From Acidobacteriaceae bacterium (GTDB taxonomy: Bacteria; Acidobacteriota; Terriglobia; Terriglobales; Acidobacteriaceae), in contig JASHQE010000174.1 in NCBI GenBank assembly GCA_030037705.1, positions 27,171 to 91,170 of the forward strand: 64,000 nt of DNA, given 5' to 3'. The translations under genes and the position numbers were made by a program. The notes below the pieces were generated by a model, which was not told where the DNA came from, did no database searches, and saw only the letters and a program-made list of their open reading frames with translations. Positions 1 through 8,260 of the stretch are shown here, piece by piece (the first letter of the stretch is position 1; each line of letters begins with the position of its first letter).

Positions 1-2
1 TC

Positions 3-632
3 GCCGATCAGCTCGAGTACTCTGAGATTGCGTTGCGCGATGCTGCCGAGCCAACCCATCAGATCATTCTCAAAGATAGCCTCACCGCGGTGGTCATCGA
101 CGACCTCAACGCGACTATCAAGGTTGCCGGAGTGCTGCAGTCCGGAGGCAAGCAGTACACGCTCAAAGGCGAGGGTGCAACCACACTCGACGATCTGCGC
201 CGCGGTCCCACCATCTTTGTGGGCGCATTCGACAACGCCTGGACCCTGCGCCTGACCAATCCGCTGCGCTATCACTTTGCCAACGATGCCAACATGACCC
301 ACCTGTGGATCGCCGACAATACGGCTCCCGGACCTACCCGCTGGATGGTCGACCGCAATGTGCAGATGGCTACCAATAATTACCGCGACTATGCAATCCT
401 GGCGAGATTTACTGACGCCAATACCGGAAAAGTGGCGATCGTGGTTGCCGGCATCGGCCGTGGCGGCACACGCGTGGCGGGCGAGTTCCTCACCGACAAC
501 TCCGATTTAGCCCAATTGATACGTTTGATCCACGCCGCTGGCGACAAGAAAAATCTCGAAGTGGTTCTGAGCACGCAAATCATCGACGGTGAACCCGGAT
601 CACCAAAAATTGAAGCGACCTACTTCTGGTAA
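3..632 (+). CDS. 3' end of a regulator-associated protein (5' truncated)
   Basis: The reading frame is already open at the window edge, so only the C-terminal 209 or so residues are visible and the true start lies outside. The sequence is soluble-looking, with no membrane segment. It contains the stretches GPTIFVGAFDNAWTLRL and VVAGIGRGGTRVAGEFLTD and ends in a tryptophan. From memory this matches the C-terminal domain found in acidobacterial proteins that carry an N-terminal winged-helix or CadC-like DNA-binding region; that assignment is recall, and the DNA-binding part is not in view. The stop codon abuts half of a dispersed repeat, and the next gene converges on it. The biochemical role is unknown. 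Confidence 0.7.
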   Translation, partial: ADQLEYSEIALRDAAEPTHQIILKDSLTAVVIDDLNATIKVAGVLQSGGKQYTLKGEGATTLDDLRRGPTIFVGAFDNAWTLRLTNPLRYHFANDANMTHLWIADNTAPGPTRWMVDRNVQMATNNYRDYAILARFTDANTGKVAIVVAGIGRGGTRVAGEFLTDNSDLAQLIRLIHAAGDKKNLEVVLSTQIIDGEPGSPKIEATYFW

Positions 633-688
633 ACGCCACCCTACACGATTTTCAAAAAAGCCAACATTCATTCGGGAACTGCTCTAAC
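633..688 (+). repeat. Half copy of a MITE-like repeat
   Basis: About 56 bases here align, with a few substitutions and one indel, to the right half of the inverted-repeat element at 19407-19523. The terminal 17 bases ATTCGGGAACTGCTCTA are identical. The copy begins at the base after the upstream stop codon and ends three bases before the stop codon of the convergent GH2 gene, filling the whole intergenic space. The left half is absent. Confidence 0.75.
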
Positions 689-690
689 CT

Positions 691-3186
691 TCAGGCGGAG
701 ATAGATAGAAAGGCGGGTTCAATTCCTTCGCTGGTGATGCCTGCGATACATGCGTTGCCATTGCAGCGTATGGAGATGCGCGCGCGGCCGTTGTAGAGTT
801 GCACGACGCGCGAGCCGGTGGACGTGCCCTGGTTGTCGATGAGGCTTCCGCTGCCGGCGAGGGAAAAGCGCACGACGTTCCTCGCGTCGAGGCAAAGCAC
901 GCCTTTGGCGTCGAAAGCCGTGGCTTCAATGGCAACGGTGTCCTTGTCGCGGGCGATCTGCACAAGCGCGAAACGCACGGGCTTGCCCCAGTTCACTGTC
1001 TGGTACTCGAACTCGATCTCATCGGTAACGGTGACGCCGTTTTTGCTCGCGACCACGCGAAGATGATTCTTGCCGGGAGCGAACTTCACCATCCAGCGCA
1101 GCCCGGCAGCGGGAAAATCCTGGCTGTTGCGCTGCTTCGTGCCAGCAGACGCACCATTGACAAAGAGCTCGGCCGTAGGACAGTTGGAATAGACCTTTAC
1201 GATGCGTGCTTGCCCCTCCGCGCCCCAACGCACCGGCCAGGAATGGCCGTAGATGTGGGCCATGGGTGCTTCGGCCCAATAAGACTGAAAGACGAAGTAA
1301 CCCTCCTTTTTCGTCATATCGCGTTCGATGACGCCTTTTTGGTTTACGCGCGGTACGGGGTTCTCGACACGTAAGGGCGTGGTGAAGTCCTTAAAGGACC
1401 ATTGCGCCGATCCACTCAACCAGGGCAACGTCTCCTGCACCTTAAGGTACCAATCGAAGAGGTCGCAAGCGTAAGTCTCGGACCAATCGCCATCGCGCGA
1501 GACGCGCGGATTGCCTCCGGTTGGTAGATAGGCGAGACCGCGTTCAGCGGTATCCGCATCGGACGGAACCGTAGAGAGGCCTTCGTCGGGCATTTCAGAG
1601 TGGCGGCGCGCGTGACTGTCAGCCCCCCACTCGATGTGAACAAAACGCTTGACCTGGTTCCGCTCTTCTTCGAGGGCGCTCTGATACTCGGTGTAAATGC
1701 CGCTATACCAGCCGGCCCAAATTGACGGCGAGTAGACATCTGGAATGTCGCGCGCGAAGTCACAGCGGCGAAAGGAGGTGAAACGCGCGGGATCCATGGC
1801 GTGGGCCAGATCGTTCATCTCCTGCATGAAGCCGCGTATGGCGGTCTGGTCGGTCGCCGGATACTCGCCGGGCCAGTCGTCTTCGTTGCCCAGGCCCCAC
1901 ATCAGCACACTGGGGTGGTTGAAGTGCTGATCGATCATATTGGCGAGCATGAGGCGGGTCTGGTTTTTCCATTCCTCGTCGCCAACGCCCGAGCGGCACC
2001 ACGGCGCCTCTTCCCAAACCAGGATGCCGAGTTCGTCGCACAGATCGAGCACCAGTTTCGACTGCTGATAGTGGCCGAGGCGAATAAAATTCGCGCCCAT
2101 CGCTTTGACCAGCTCGATTTCAGTACGGATGAGTGCATCAGGTTGGGCCGCTGCAAAGCCGGCGTGGTCCATATGGCGCTGCGTTCCGCGCAGCAGCAGT
2201 CGTTCGCCATTCAGCTTGAAGGGCCCGTGCTCCACAAACTCCGTGTGGCGGATGCCGAATCGCTCCTTCACTATGCTTTTGCCGTAGGACGTGGTGAGAA
2301 TGACGCTGCAGGTGTAGAGATGGGGATGCGCGGGCGACCAGAGAGCAGGCGAGGCAACGCTGGCGGATGCAATTTCCGCTTCAGCGTCCCAAGCAGAGAG
2401 CGATTTTTCGCAATGAGCGATGGTTTTACCGTCAGCATCGGTGATTTCGACAGTAAGAGCAGCGCTGCCCGTGAATTTTACCGGATTGTAGAGACGAGCC
2501 TTCACCTTGATGCTCGCTGCCGCGCCGGGGATCACAGACGGCGCGATGTGAACCGACTCCAACGAGACCGCCGGAACGTAGGCCAGATGCACGTGACGAT
2601 AAAGACCGCCGTAGAGACTGAAGTCGCTCAGGTCGGAGGGAGGCCGCTCGAGATTTTCGGAGTTATCGCAGAGAACGGCGATGGGAACGCCGGCTTTGTC
2701 TGCAGGCGCGGCAGCGACTGCATCGGTAACATCGAACACGAATTCGTCATATCCACCCACGTGCGATCCAACCAGCGTGTCGCCGACATATACGTGTGAG
2801 GTTTGCCCGGCTCCCTCAAAGTAAAGCAGCGTGCGGCCATCCTTGATAGGGTTGGCGACAGGCATGTGTGTGCGGTACCAGCCGTGACCGCGATAATAGG
2901 GCGTATCGGGATCGCATGCATCGTAGTCGTTGAAACAGTGGGGCAGAGAGACTTTTTCCCAGACGGCGATCTCGTTGCCGCGCCAAACTTCCCAAGGCCC
3001 GTCGAGCGCGCCGCGGTAATATTCCCATCCGAAATCGAGACATTGCGAGGCCGAGCATGCCTCAGCGTTGGCGAGAACGGGACGCACAAGGGACGCGGGT
3101 AGCGCTAATCTCCCGTGTGTGGCAGCCGCGACTGCGGCTATCGATTTTAAGAAGCCTCGGCGCGAAAAATTAGATGAGTGCGGCAT
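691..3186 (-). CDS. Exported GH2 family beta-galactosidase/glucuronidase-like enzyme
   Basis: An 831-residue glycoside hydrolase of family 2. The N-terminus has a twin-arginine motif (SRRGFLK) followed by an Ala-rich hydrophobic stretch, so folded export through Tat is likely. A sugar-binding domain, an immunoglobulin-like domain and the TIM barrel follow. The acid/base Glu is in WGLGNEDD (about residue 434) and the nucleophile Glu in HIEWGAD (about residue 519). The C-terminus carries two further beta domains resembling DUF4982 and the GH2 C-terminal domain. The ATG at 3186 was chosen because it places the Tat motif close to the N-terminus; a TTG 33 bases upstream is possible. It follows the TonB receptor gene on the same strand, suggesting that the two import and cleave one glycan. 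The exact substrate cannot be read from sequence. Confidence 0.88.
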   Translation of the reverse strand: MPHSSNFSRRGFLKSIAAVAAATHGRLALPASLVRPVLANAEACSASQCLDFGWEYYRGALDGPWEVWRGNEIAVWEKVSLPHCFNDYDACDPDTPYYRGHGWYRTHMPVANPIKDGRTLLYFEGAGQTSHVYVGDTLVGSHVGGYDEFVFDVTDAVAAAPADKAGVPIAVLCDNSENLERPPSDLSDFSLYGGLYRHVHLAYVPAVSLESVHIAPSVIPGAAASIKVKARLYNPVKFTGSAALTVEITDADGKTIAHCEKSLSAWDAEAEIASASVASPALWSPAHPHLYTCSVILTTSYGKSIVKERFGIRHTEFVEHGPFKLNGERLLLRGTQRHMDHAGFAAAQPDALIRTEIELVKAMGANFIRLGHYQQSKLVLDLCDELGILVWEEAPWCRSGVGDEEWKNQTRLMLANMIDQHFNHPSVLMWGLGNEDDWPGEYPATDQTAIRGFMQEMNDLAHAMDPARFTSFRRCDFARDIPDVYSPSIWAGWYSGIYTEYQSALEEERNQVKRFVHIEWGADSHARRHSEMPDEGLSTVPSDADTAERGLAYLPTGGNPRVSRDGDWSETYACDLFDWYLKVQETLPWLSGSAQWSFKDFTTPLRVENPVPRVNQKGVIERDMTKKEGYFVFQSYWAEAPMAHIYGHSWPVRWGAEGQARIVKVYSNCPTAELFVNGASAGTKQRNSQDFPAAGLRWMVKFAPGKNHLRVVASKNGVTVTDEIEFEYQTVNWGKPVRFALVQIARDKDTVAIEATAFDAKGVLCLDARNVVRFSLAGSGSLIDNQGTSTGSRVVQLYNGRARISIRCNGNACIAGITSEGIEPAFLSISA

Positions 3187-3230
3187 AAACTGTTTGTTCC
3201 ATTCGTCAGAGCCATGCAACCGCTTTTTAG

Positions 3231-3249
3231 GTAAAAACCCGGCTTTTAC
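3231..3249. promoter_or_regulatory. Palindrome upstream of the GH2 gene (operator-like)
   Basis: GTAAAAACCCGGCTTTTAC is a near-perfect inverted repeat, GTAAAA-N-CC-N-GG-N-TTTTAC. It is centred about 55 bases upstream of the GH2 start codon. Size and position suit a LacI- or GntR-type operator, but it could also form a weak hairpin in a read-through transcript. No regulator gene is adjacent. Confidence 0.4.
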
Positions 3250-3394
3250 AAGTCTGAAACCAGACCTGCTGCTTCTTCAAGATGTTGTTTTCGCTCATGC
3301 CCGGCAAGCGCAACGCGAAATCCCAGGATGTGAACCGAAGCGCCTGCTCACACCGCGGTTAGGAAGCTCCCATGCGGAACTCCGTGCTCCGGTT

Positions 3395-3426
3395 ACTCCG
3401 ATGCATGGAGGCCCACGCATCGGAGT
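3395..3426 (-). terminator. Hairpin after the TonB receptor gene
   Basis: A perfect 10-bp stem (ACTCCGATGC pairing with GCATCGGAGT) with a 12-base loop lies about 43 bases downstream of the receptor stop codon. No T-run follows on the minus strand, so it may be an attenuating or mRNA-protecting hairpin rather than a full intrinsic terminator. Confidence 0.45.
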
Positions 3427-3468
3427 TGATCATAAACCGGGGAATGGAGCGCTCCGTGCTTGGATTCG

Positions 3469-6400
3469 CTAGAAGCTGAAGCGAAGGCTGAACTGCACCT
3501 GCCGCGCCGCGTTGTTGGAGCTGAGATGCAGGTTTTGCGTGCCATCTGTTCCATTTGGGCCAACAGAACCCTGGTTGTTAAAGAGGTTGAAAACATCCAT
3601 ATTGAAGCGGAAGTTCATCGTTTCGGTCACGGGGAAGACCTTGAAGAGCGAGGCATCGTTGACCATGTTGAACGGCCCGTTCAGGACGGTCTTGGAGAAC
3701 GGGTTGGCACCGGAATAGCTACCGCTTGAAGATGTGTTGGGGCTTGGCTGATAGGTGATGGTATTGAGAGTAGACGACCCGGGGAAGATCAGGCTAACCT
3801 CGTTGTCGCCGAAATAGGTATCTGTGACCGTCTTGCCGTTGGCGGGAGCTGCGCAACCCTGGCCCATGGGGGTTTGATAAGGCGCATAGTTTGACGGCAA
3901 CCCTGAGACGGTAGCCGCCAATCCGGCGCCGCAGGTGTTCGTTGAGATCGCCGTGGGTGCAATGTAACCATTCCACCACAGGTACTCGGAGTAGCAAGTT
4001 CCGCTGCGGCAGTCAGTAATGCGCGCGCCGTGCTTATAGACCTTCAGAGGATTTGTGGGTCCCCAGTTAGTAGCGGTGATGGTGAAATCAGACGAATAGA
4101 GGTTGGCGTCGCCGGCGATTTGGTAGCCGCCGATGAGCTCATCTACCAGTTTGTTCACGCCAGCGAAGTACCGCTTCCCGCGTCCGAAGGGCAGGTCGAA
4201 GATGTAGGTGTACTGCAGTTGCTGTTTGGGCGTCGCTGTATCAACGGTCCCATAGTTTTCGAACTTATTGAGTGCTTTGTAATAGCCCCAACTGGGAGTG
4301 CCCGTCGGCGGCGGAGGCGGTATTGCCGGTGCGATCGGCGTGCCAGCGGCTGTGTCAGGCGCGCCGACTGCCGCGCATGGCGTAGCTGCATTCGAGTTTG
4401 AAGAGCTCGTTGTACACGCCGCATAGTTTTGGGTGGATAGACCGGTGTAACCGTAGTCCGCATAGGGATTGACCTGGTTGTCGCGGCTCCAGTTGCCTCC
4501 TACTCTCAGGTTCTTCTGCCAGTCGTACATCACCTGCCAAGCGATGCCGTGATGGTAGAGCTTCTGATAGCTGACCTGGAGCTGGTTGTCGTTCGACCAG
4601 CCGCTCTTCTGGCTGAGAGCATTAGCGCCCCAGGTGGTTTGATCGTAAGGGCCTGTTGCCGTGCTCGCGTACGTGTTGGCCAGCGACGTTCCGATCACCG
4701 AAGCTCCACCGTTGGGGATGGCCTGACCGTGCACCATCTCCCATGTGTAATTGGAGGGGTGCTGGTTGTAGTAAAAGTATTGATCGAGCTTGCCGCCGTG
4801 AGACCAGACGTAGCTGACGCGCAGGGCGGAGTTCCACTTCAGGGGCTGCTCGATCGTGAAGTTGACGTTTGTGGCGATATCAGCCGGATACTCCGGATTC
4901 ATAGCGAAGTTGGAGAAGCCCGGCAGGATGGAGGTGGTTGTGGAGGAATTGACCGCGTTCTGATCATTCGTACCCATTACGGGCATACAGCCAGCACTCG
5001 TACCGCAGGCGCTTGGCAATGGGTTGGTGCTGCTTTGCTGCGCTCGCAGCTCGAATCCGGCCAGACCGTCAGGAGACTGCGCCGCATTGGTGTAGCTTAT
5101 GCCATAGCCGATCTGAAATGGGTTGTTGCCGGCGACATTCTTGACCGAACTGCGGAAAGGCACTGGAAATGCGTACATCCCGTAGCCACCGCGCAGTACG
5201 GTTCCCCACTTGCCGAAAGGTTGCCAGGCAACCCCCAGGCGAGGCAGGAAGACCAGGTTGTCGTCCTTGAGAATCTTTGCCGGCATACCAGCCTGCTGGG
5301 GAGTTTCGAACTTGACGCCGTCATACTCATCGTTGGCGACGGCAGCCTGCGTGGTGAATCCCTCGGCGATGAGGGTTGAGATGGGAGCCGCCGTAACCAT
5401 GGCGTCATTGGCCAGATCGAATCCAGTCATCAGGCCGTACTTCTCCCACATAGCCGGGTGGGCTTCATAGCGCAGCCCCATGTTAACCGTCAGGTTCCGG
5501 AACATGCGGTAATTGTCTTGGATATAGGCATCAAACTCCATGTCGTGCATGTGCTGGTAGGCCGCCTGCTTGTTGACGTTGTACTGGTAGGCGCCGCCGA
5601 GGTAGAAGTCGGCATTGAGCTGACCGGTATTCGCCGTGTCGCCGTATGTGCCGCTTGTAATGGTGCTGGGATTGAGCAATCCGGTGGCGTCGCCGTTGAA
5701 CTGGATATTGTCCTGGGCCTCATCCGGACGCGATCCGAAGCGCTCATGGCGGTAACGTCCTCCGAACATGATCTGATGCTTGCCCGAGGTCTTCACCAGG
5801 TTCTCGTCGAGATTACTGATGACCTGCGTGACTGAGTAGATAAATTGGGTGCCGTTCGCCGGGAAGACGATGTTCTCAAAGTACGGGAAGCCGACCTCAC
5901 CGAAGTTGTTGGGCAGCCCCATCTCCTGTTCAAAATTGGTCAGGGGCGCGCCGCCAGCGTTGTTATACTCAGCGAACCACTGCTGGCTGGCGATGGTTTC
6001 GGCATAAAACGTAGGCGAGAAGATGTGCGTGTAAGCAGCCGCAGTGTTGAACATGTTGTAGTAATAGGCTGTCTCCCCGCTGGCGGCTGCCGGATAGGAT
6101 ACGCCATTTACTGACGCCGCGATGGTGGCCGGCTGATTGCTCGGCTGATTGCGCAGCACGGTTTCGTGCACCGGCGTATTGGTATAGCGCACATAGGCAC
6201 GATTGTTCTCGTTGAATACTTGATCCAGACGGAAGGTATAGGTTGGGGCGCGGACCTCAGTTGGGTTATTGGCATTGAGGTTCGTCTGCACCAAAGGATT
6301 GACATTGGCATACTGCGAGCTGGGCAGCGGACTGATTGCATTCAGGACGGCCGCAGTGGGCGATTCACGATTTGATGGAATGCAATTGATGTCGCCATTA

Positions 6401-7575
6401 CAGTTCGACGGTCCGCTACCCGGACCTTCAGAGTACTCCTGTGTGAAGGTCTGACGAGTCCACGTGTGCGTGGCTGCGTTGTACTGTGTCGTGTTGGGAT
6501 CGTACAGGGTCTGCAGCACGCCAGAACTGTTGGTCAGGGTGCTGAAATCGCCGTTACGCCAGAGAGATGAAGGAACGGTCGCGGTTTCACCCGCGATGCT
6601 GGCCAGCGAATAACGTTCGTAGGCAAAAAAGAAGAATGACTTGTCTTTTCCGTGATAGAGGTGGGGAAAGACTATAGGCCCGCCTACCGAGGCGCCAAAC
6701 TCGTTGCGGATGTAGGGAGGAGAAACGTAGTTCGACGGATTCTGCCTTTGCTTGGCTACGCCCCAGTAGGAGTTGCGGGCCGTCTCAAAGAGCGATCCGT
6801 GAAGTTGGTTCGTGCCCGACTTGGTGGTGATAACGCCCGTCGCCGGAGTCGCGTACTCCGCGCTGGTGCCGGTGGTTTCGACACGGACTTCCTGAATGGA
6901 GTCGGGGTCAGGAAACTGATAGGAGCCTACGTGCCCGCCGCCGAACTCGCGGCTGGTCAGCGTGACCCCATCGGCAACGTATTCCATGCCGTAACCCATG
7001 AGGCCGTTGGCGCACTGACCATTGCTATCCTCCGAGCAGCTGCCCAGGCCGGGAGTGGTCTCCGCCGCTAACTGGATAATGTTTCGGCCATTCATGGGTA
7101 GCTGATTAATGCGCTGATTCTCGAGCGTGGAAGCAAGGGTGCCGTTATCGGTAGTAATCAACTGGACGGTGCTGGCGGAGACTTCGATCTGCTGGGTGAC
7201 TTCACCCGCGATCATAGTGGCGTTGATGACGGCGTCTTGCGAGACGAGCAGTTCGATGGACTGCTCGAAGGTCTTCATGCCGCTCGCAGAGATACTGACT
7301 TTGTAGATGCCAGTGAAGAGATCGGGAACCTGGTAGAAACCGACGCTATTGGATTTAGCGTCGACCGCCACACCCGTGGCAGTGTTGACTACATGGATGG
7401 CGGCTCCAGGGATAACCGCGCCTGTAGAGTCCGTGATGGTCCCCTGAATGGAACCAGCGCCGCTCTGGGCGGTTGCCACCGAGGTGCACAATGCGATCCC
7501 GAGCGTAATGACTGCGACCGTCTGGATACTCGAAGCGCAAAGAGCGCTCGTGAGACATCTGAGTAAGGTCTTCAT
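3469..7575 (-). CDS. Oar-like TonB-dependent receptor
   Basis: A 1368-residue outer-membrane receptor with an N-terminal signal sequence ending near ATAQSGAG. A carboxypeptidase-regulatory-like beta domain (about residues 40-125, GSIQGTITDSTGAVIPGA) comes next. The plug domain contains NQLPMNGRNI and VRVETTGTSAEYATPATG, and a large beta barrel ends in the aromatic terminal strand VQFSLRFSF. Length and architecture are typical of acidobacterial Oar/SusC-like receptors. A GGAGG ribosome-binding site lies 11 bases before the ATG. The long AT-rich leader upstream carries several operator-like repeats, so expression is probably substrate-regulated. The GH2 enzyme follows on the same strand; a role in uptake of a glycan or its fragments is inferred from that. 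Confidence 0.93.
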   Translation of the reverse strand: MKTLLRCLTSALCASSIQTVAVITLGIALCTSVATAQSGAGSIQGTITDSTGAVIPGAAIHVVNTATGVAVDAKSNSVGFYQVPDLFTGIYKVSISASGMKTFEQSIELLVSQDAVINATMIAGEVTQQIEVSASTVQLITTDNGTLASTLENQRINQLPMNGRNIIQLAAETTPGLGSCSEDSNGQCANGLMGYGMEYVADGVTLTSREFGGGHVGSYQFPDPDSIQEVRVETTGTSAEYATPATGVITTKSGTNQLHGSLFETARNSYWGVAKQRQNPSNYVSPPYIRNEFGASVGGPIVFPHLYHGKDKSFFFFAYERYSLASIAGETATVPSSLWRNGDFSTLTNSSGVLQTLYDPNTTQYNAATHTWTRQTFTQEYSEGPGSGPSNCNGDINCIPSNRESPTAAVLNAISPLPSSQYANVNPLVQTNLNANNPTEVRAPTYTFRLDQVFNENNRAYVRYTNTPVHETVLRNQPSNQPATIAASVNGVSYPAAASGETAYYYNMFNTAAAYTHIFSPTFYAETIASQQWFAEYNNAGGAPLTNFEQEMGLPNNFGEVGFPYFENIVFPANGTQFIYSVTQVISNLDENLVKTSGKHQIMFGGRYRHERFGSRPDEAQDNIQFNGDATGLLNPSTITSGTYGDTANTGQLNADFYLGGAYQYNVNKQAAYQHMHDMEFDAYIQDNYRMFRNLTVNMGLRYEAHPAMWEKYGLMTGFDLANDAMVTAAPISTLIAEGFTTQAAVANDEYDGVKFETPQQAGMPAKILKDDNLVFLPRLGVAWQPFGKWGTVLRGGYGMYAFPVPFRSSVKNVAGNNPFQIGYGISYTNAAQSPDGLAGFELRAQQSSTNPLPSACGTSAGCMPVMGTNDQNAVNSSTTTSILPGFSNFAMNPEYPADIATNVNFTIEQPLKWNSALRVSYVWSHGGKLDQYFYYNQHPSNYTWEMVHGQAIPNGGASVIGTSLANTYASTATGPYDQTTWGANALSQKSGWSNDNQLQVSYQKLYHHGIAWQVMYDWQKNLRVGGNWSRDNQVNPYADYGYTGLSTQNYAACTTSSSNSNAATPCAAVGAPDTAAGTPIAPAIPPPPPTGTPSWGYYKALNKFENYGTVDTATPKQQLQYTYIFDLPFGRGKRYFAGVNKLVDELIGGYQIAGDANLYSSDFTITATNWGPTNPLKVYKHGARITDCRSGTCYSEYLWWNGYIAPTAISTNTCGAGLAATVSGLPSNYAPYQTPMGQGCAAPANGKTVTDTYFGDNEVSLIFPGSSTLNTITYQPSPNTSSSGSYSGANPFSKTVLNGPFNMVNDASLFKVFPVTETMNFRFNMDVFNLFNNQGSVGPNGTDGTQNLHLSSNNAARQVQFSLRFSF

Positions 7576-7619
7576 AATTAACGTATCCTCCTGAAGAAAT
7601 CCCGGCTATTTTGTTGTTG

Positions 7620-7640
7620 CTTCGGCGTTTTATGCCGAAG
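7620..7640 (-). promoter_or_regulatory. Leader hairpin of the TonB receptor gene
   Basis: CTTCGGC, a 7-base spacer and GCCGAAG form a perfect 7-bp stem 45 bases upstream of the receptor start codon. It would lie in the 5' leader if transcription starts in the AT-rich stretch upstream. It could be an mRNA structure or an operator. Confidence 0.4.
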
Positions 7641-7647
7641 ATCATCT

Positions 7648-7663
7648 AAACAAGCGATTGTTT
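7648..7663. promoter_or_regulatory. Operator-like palindrome 1 (TonB receptor)
   Basis: AAACAAGCGATTGTTT has perfect AAACAA/TTGTTT arms around a 4-base centre. It shares the core CAANCGATTG with the site about 100 bases further upstream. The form resembles a LacI-family operator. No lacI-type gene is visible in the window. Confidence 0.45.
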
Positions 7664-7745
7664 GAATAGGAAAAACACAATTACTTAAAAGTGGGGCGAT
7701 TAGAGCACATCAAAAAATAAGCTGTCAAGCCATTTCTTTCCAATG

Positions 7746-7761
7746 AACAAACGATTGATTT
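7746..7761. promoter_or_regulatory. Operator-like palindrome 2 (TonB receptor)
   Basis: AACAAACGATTGATTT is a second, less symmetrical version of the same motif, within very AT-rich DNA upstream of the receptor gene. Its spacing of about 98 bases from the first site would allow a looped repressor complex; that is inference. Confidence 0.4.
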
Positions 7762-7849
7762 AGACAAATATAGCCATAACGATGGATTTGCTTCCTGAGG
7801 CGCTTTTATTTTTTCCCGCAAAAAAGAATGCGTTTACAGGGTAGATATT

Positions 7850-7976
7850 TTATGCAAACCATTGTCTAAGTAGATTTATCAAATCCTCTGAACTCTATTG
7901 AATCCGACGAGAGCTCCCTTGGCTTCACAGTTTTATTGTGCGGTGACAATTTCTTTTGGAACAAAGGTTTGCATAA
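7850..7976. repeat. Pair of inverted CAAACCWTTG repeats
   Basis: The 16-mer TTATGCAAACCATTGT at 7850-7865 recurs in inverted orientation at 7961-7976 (ACAAAGGTTTGCATAA) with one mismatch. The arms carry the same CAAAC-N-ATTG-like core as the palindromes nearer the receptor gene. They may be distant operators for that gene. Confidence 0.45.
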
Positions 7977-8260
7977 GAAACCTGTACCGTGGGGTCGATT
8001 AGAAAGTGAGGACCGACCGTAGCAGCGATGAGCAGCGAAGCAAAATGAGGATGCGGTTAGCGAAGGGATCCAGATGTCTGGTGTACCGCGAGACGATGTC
8101 CTAATTGTCACAAACCTGGTTGGGGTCCAGTTGGACGGAACCGGTCCTGACGATGCACCATAGCTCGTCGCCGCTCTGTGGGTCGTTTGCGCAGGCCAAG
8201 CCCATCACGAGGAGAGTACGTGATACAGGAACTGCTCTCGCGCCCCGTCGCTTTCAATGA
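7977..8260. other. Non-coding stretch before the decarboxylase stop
   Basis: I see no supported gene here. An 81-codon open frame on the minus strand (7866-8111) lacks recognisable domains and a ribosome-binding site. Confidence 0.4.

Noticed and set aside
1801..2799. 332-codon plus-strand open frame inside the GH2 gene
   Set aside because: It lies wholly antisense to a gene with intact catalytic motifs and has no recognisable domain; GC-rich codon structure produces such shadows.
4549..5379. 276-codon plus-strand frame inside the TonB receptor gene
   Set aside because: Antisense to a well-supported receptor and without domain or ribosome-binding site.
7866..8111. 81-codon minus-strand frame near the decarboxylase, possibly transposase debris
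   Set aside because: No transposase motif is certain and no start signal is visible; the sequence reads as non-coding.
8222..8242. GGAACTGCTCT resembling the end of the MITE-like element
   Set aside because: Only about 11 bases match and neither the flanks nor a partner repeat are present; likely chance.
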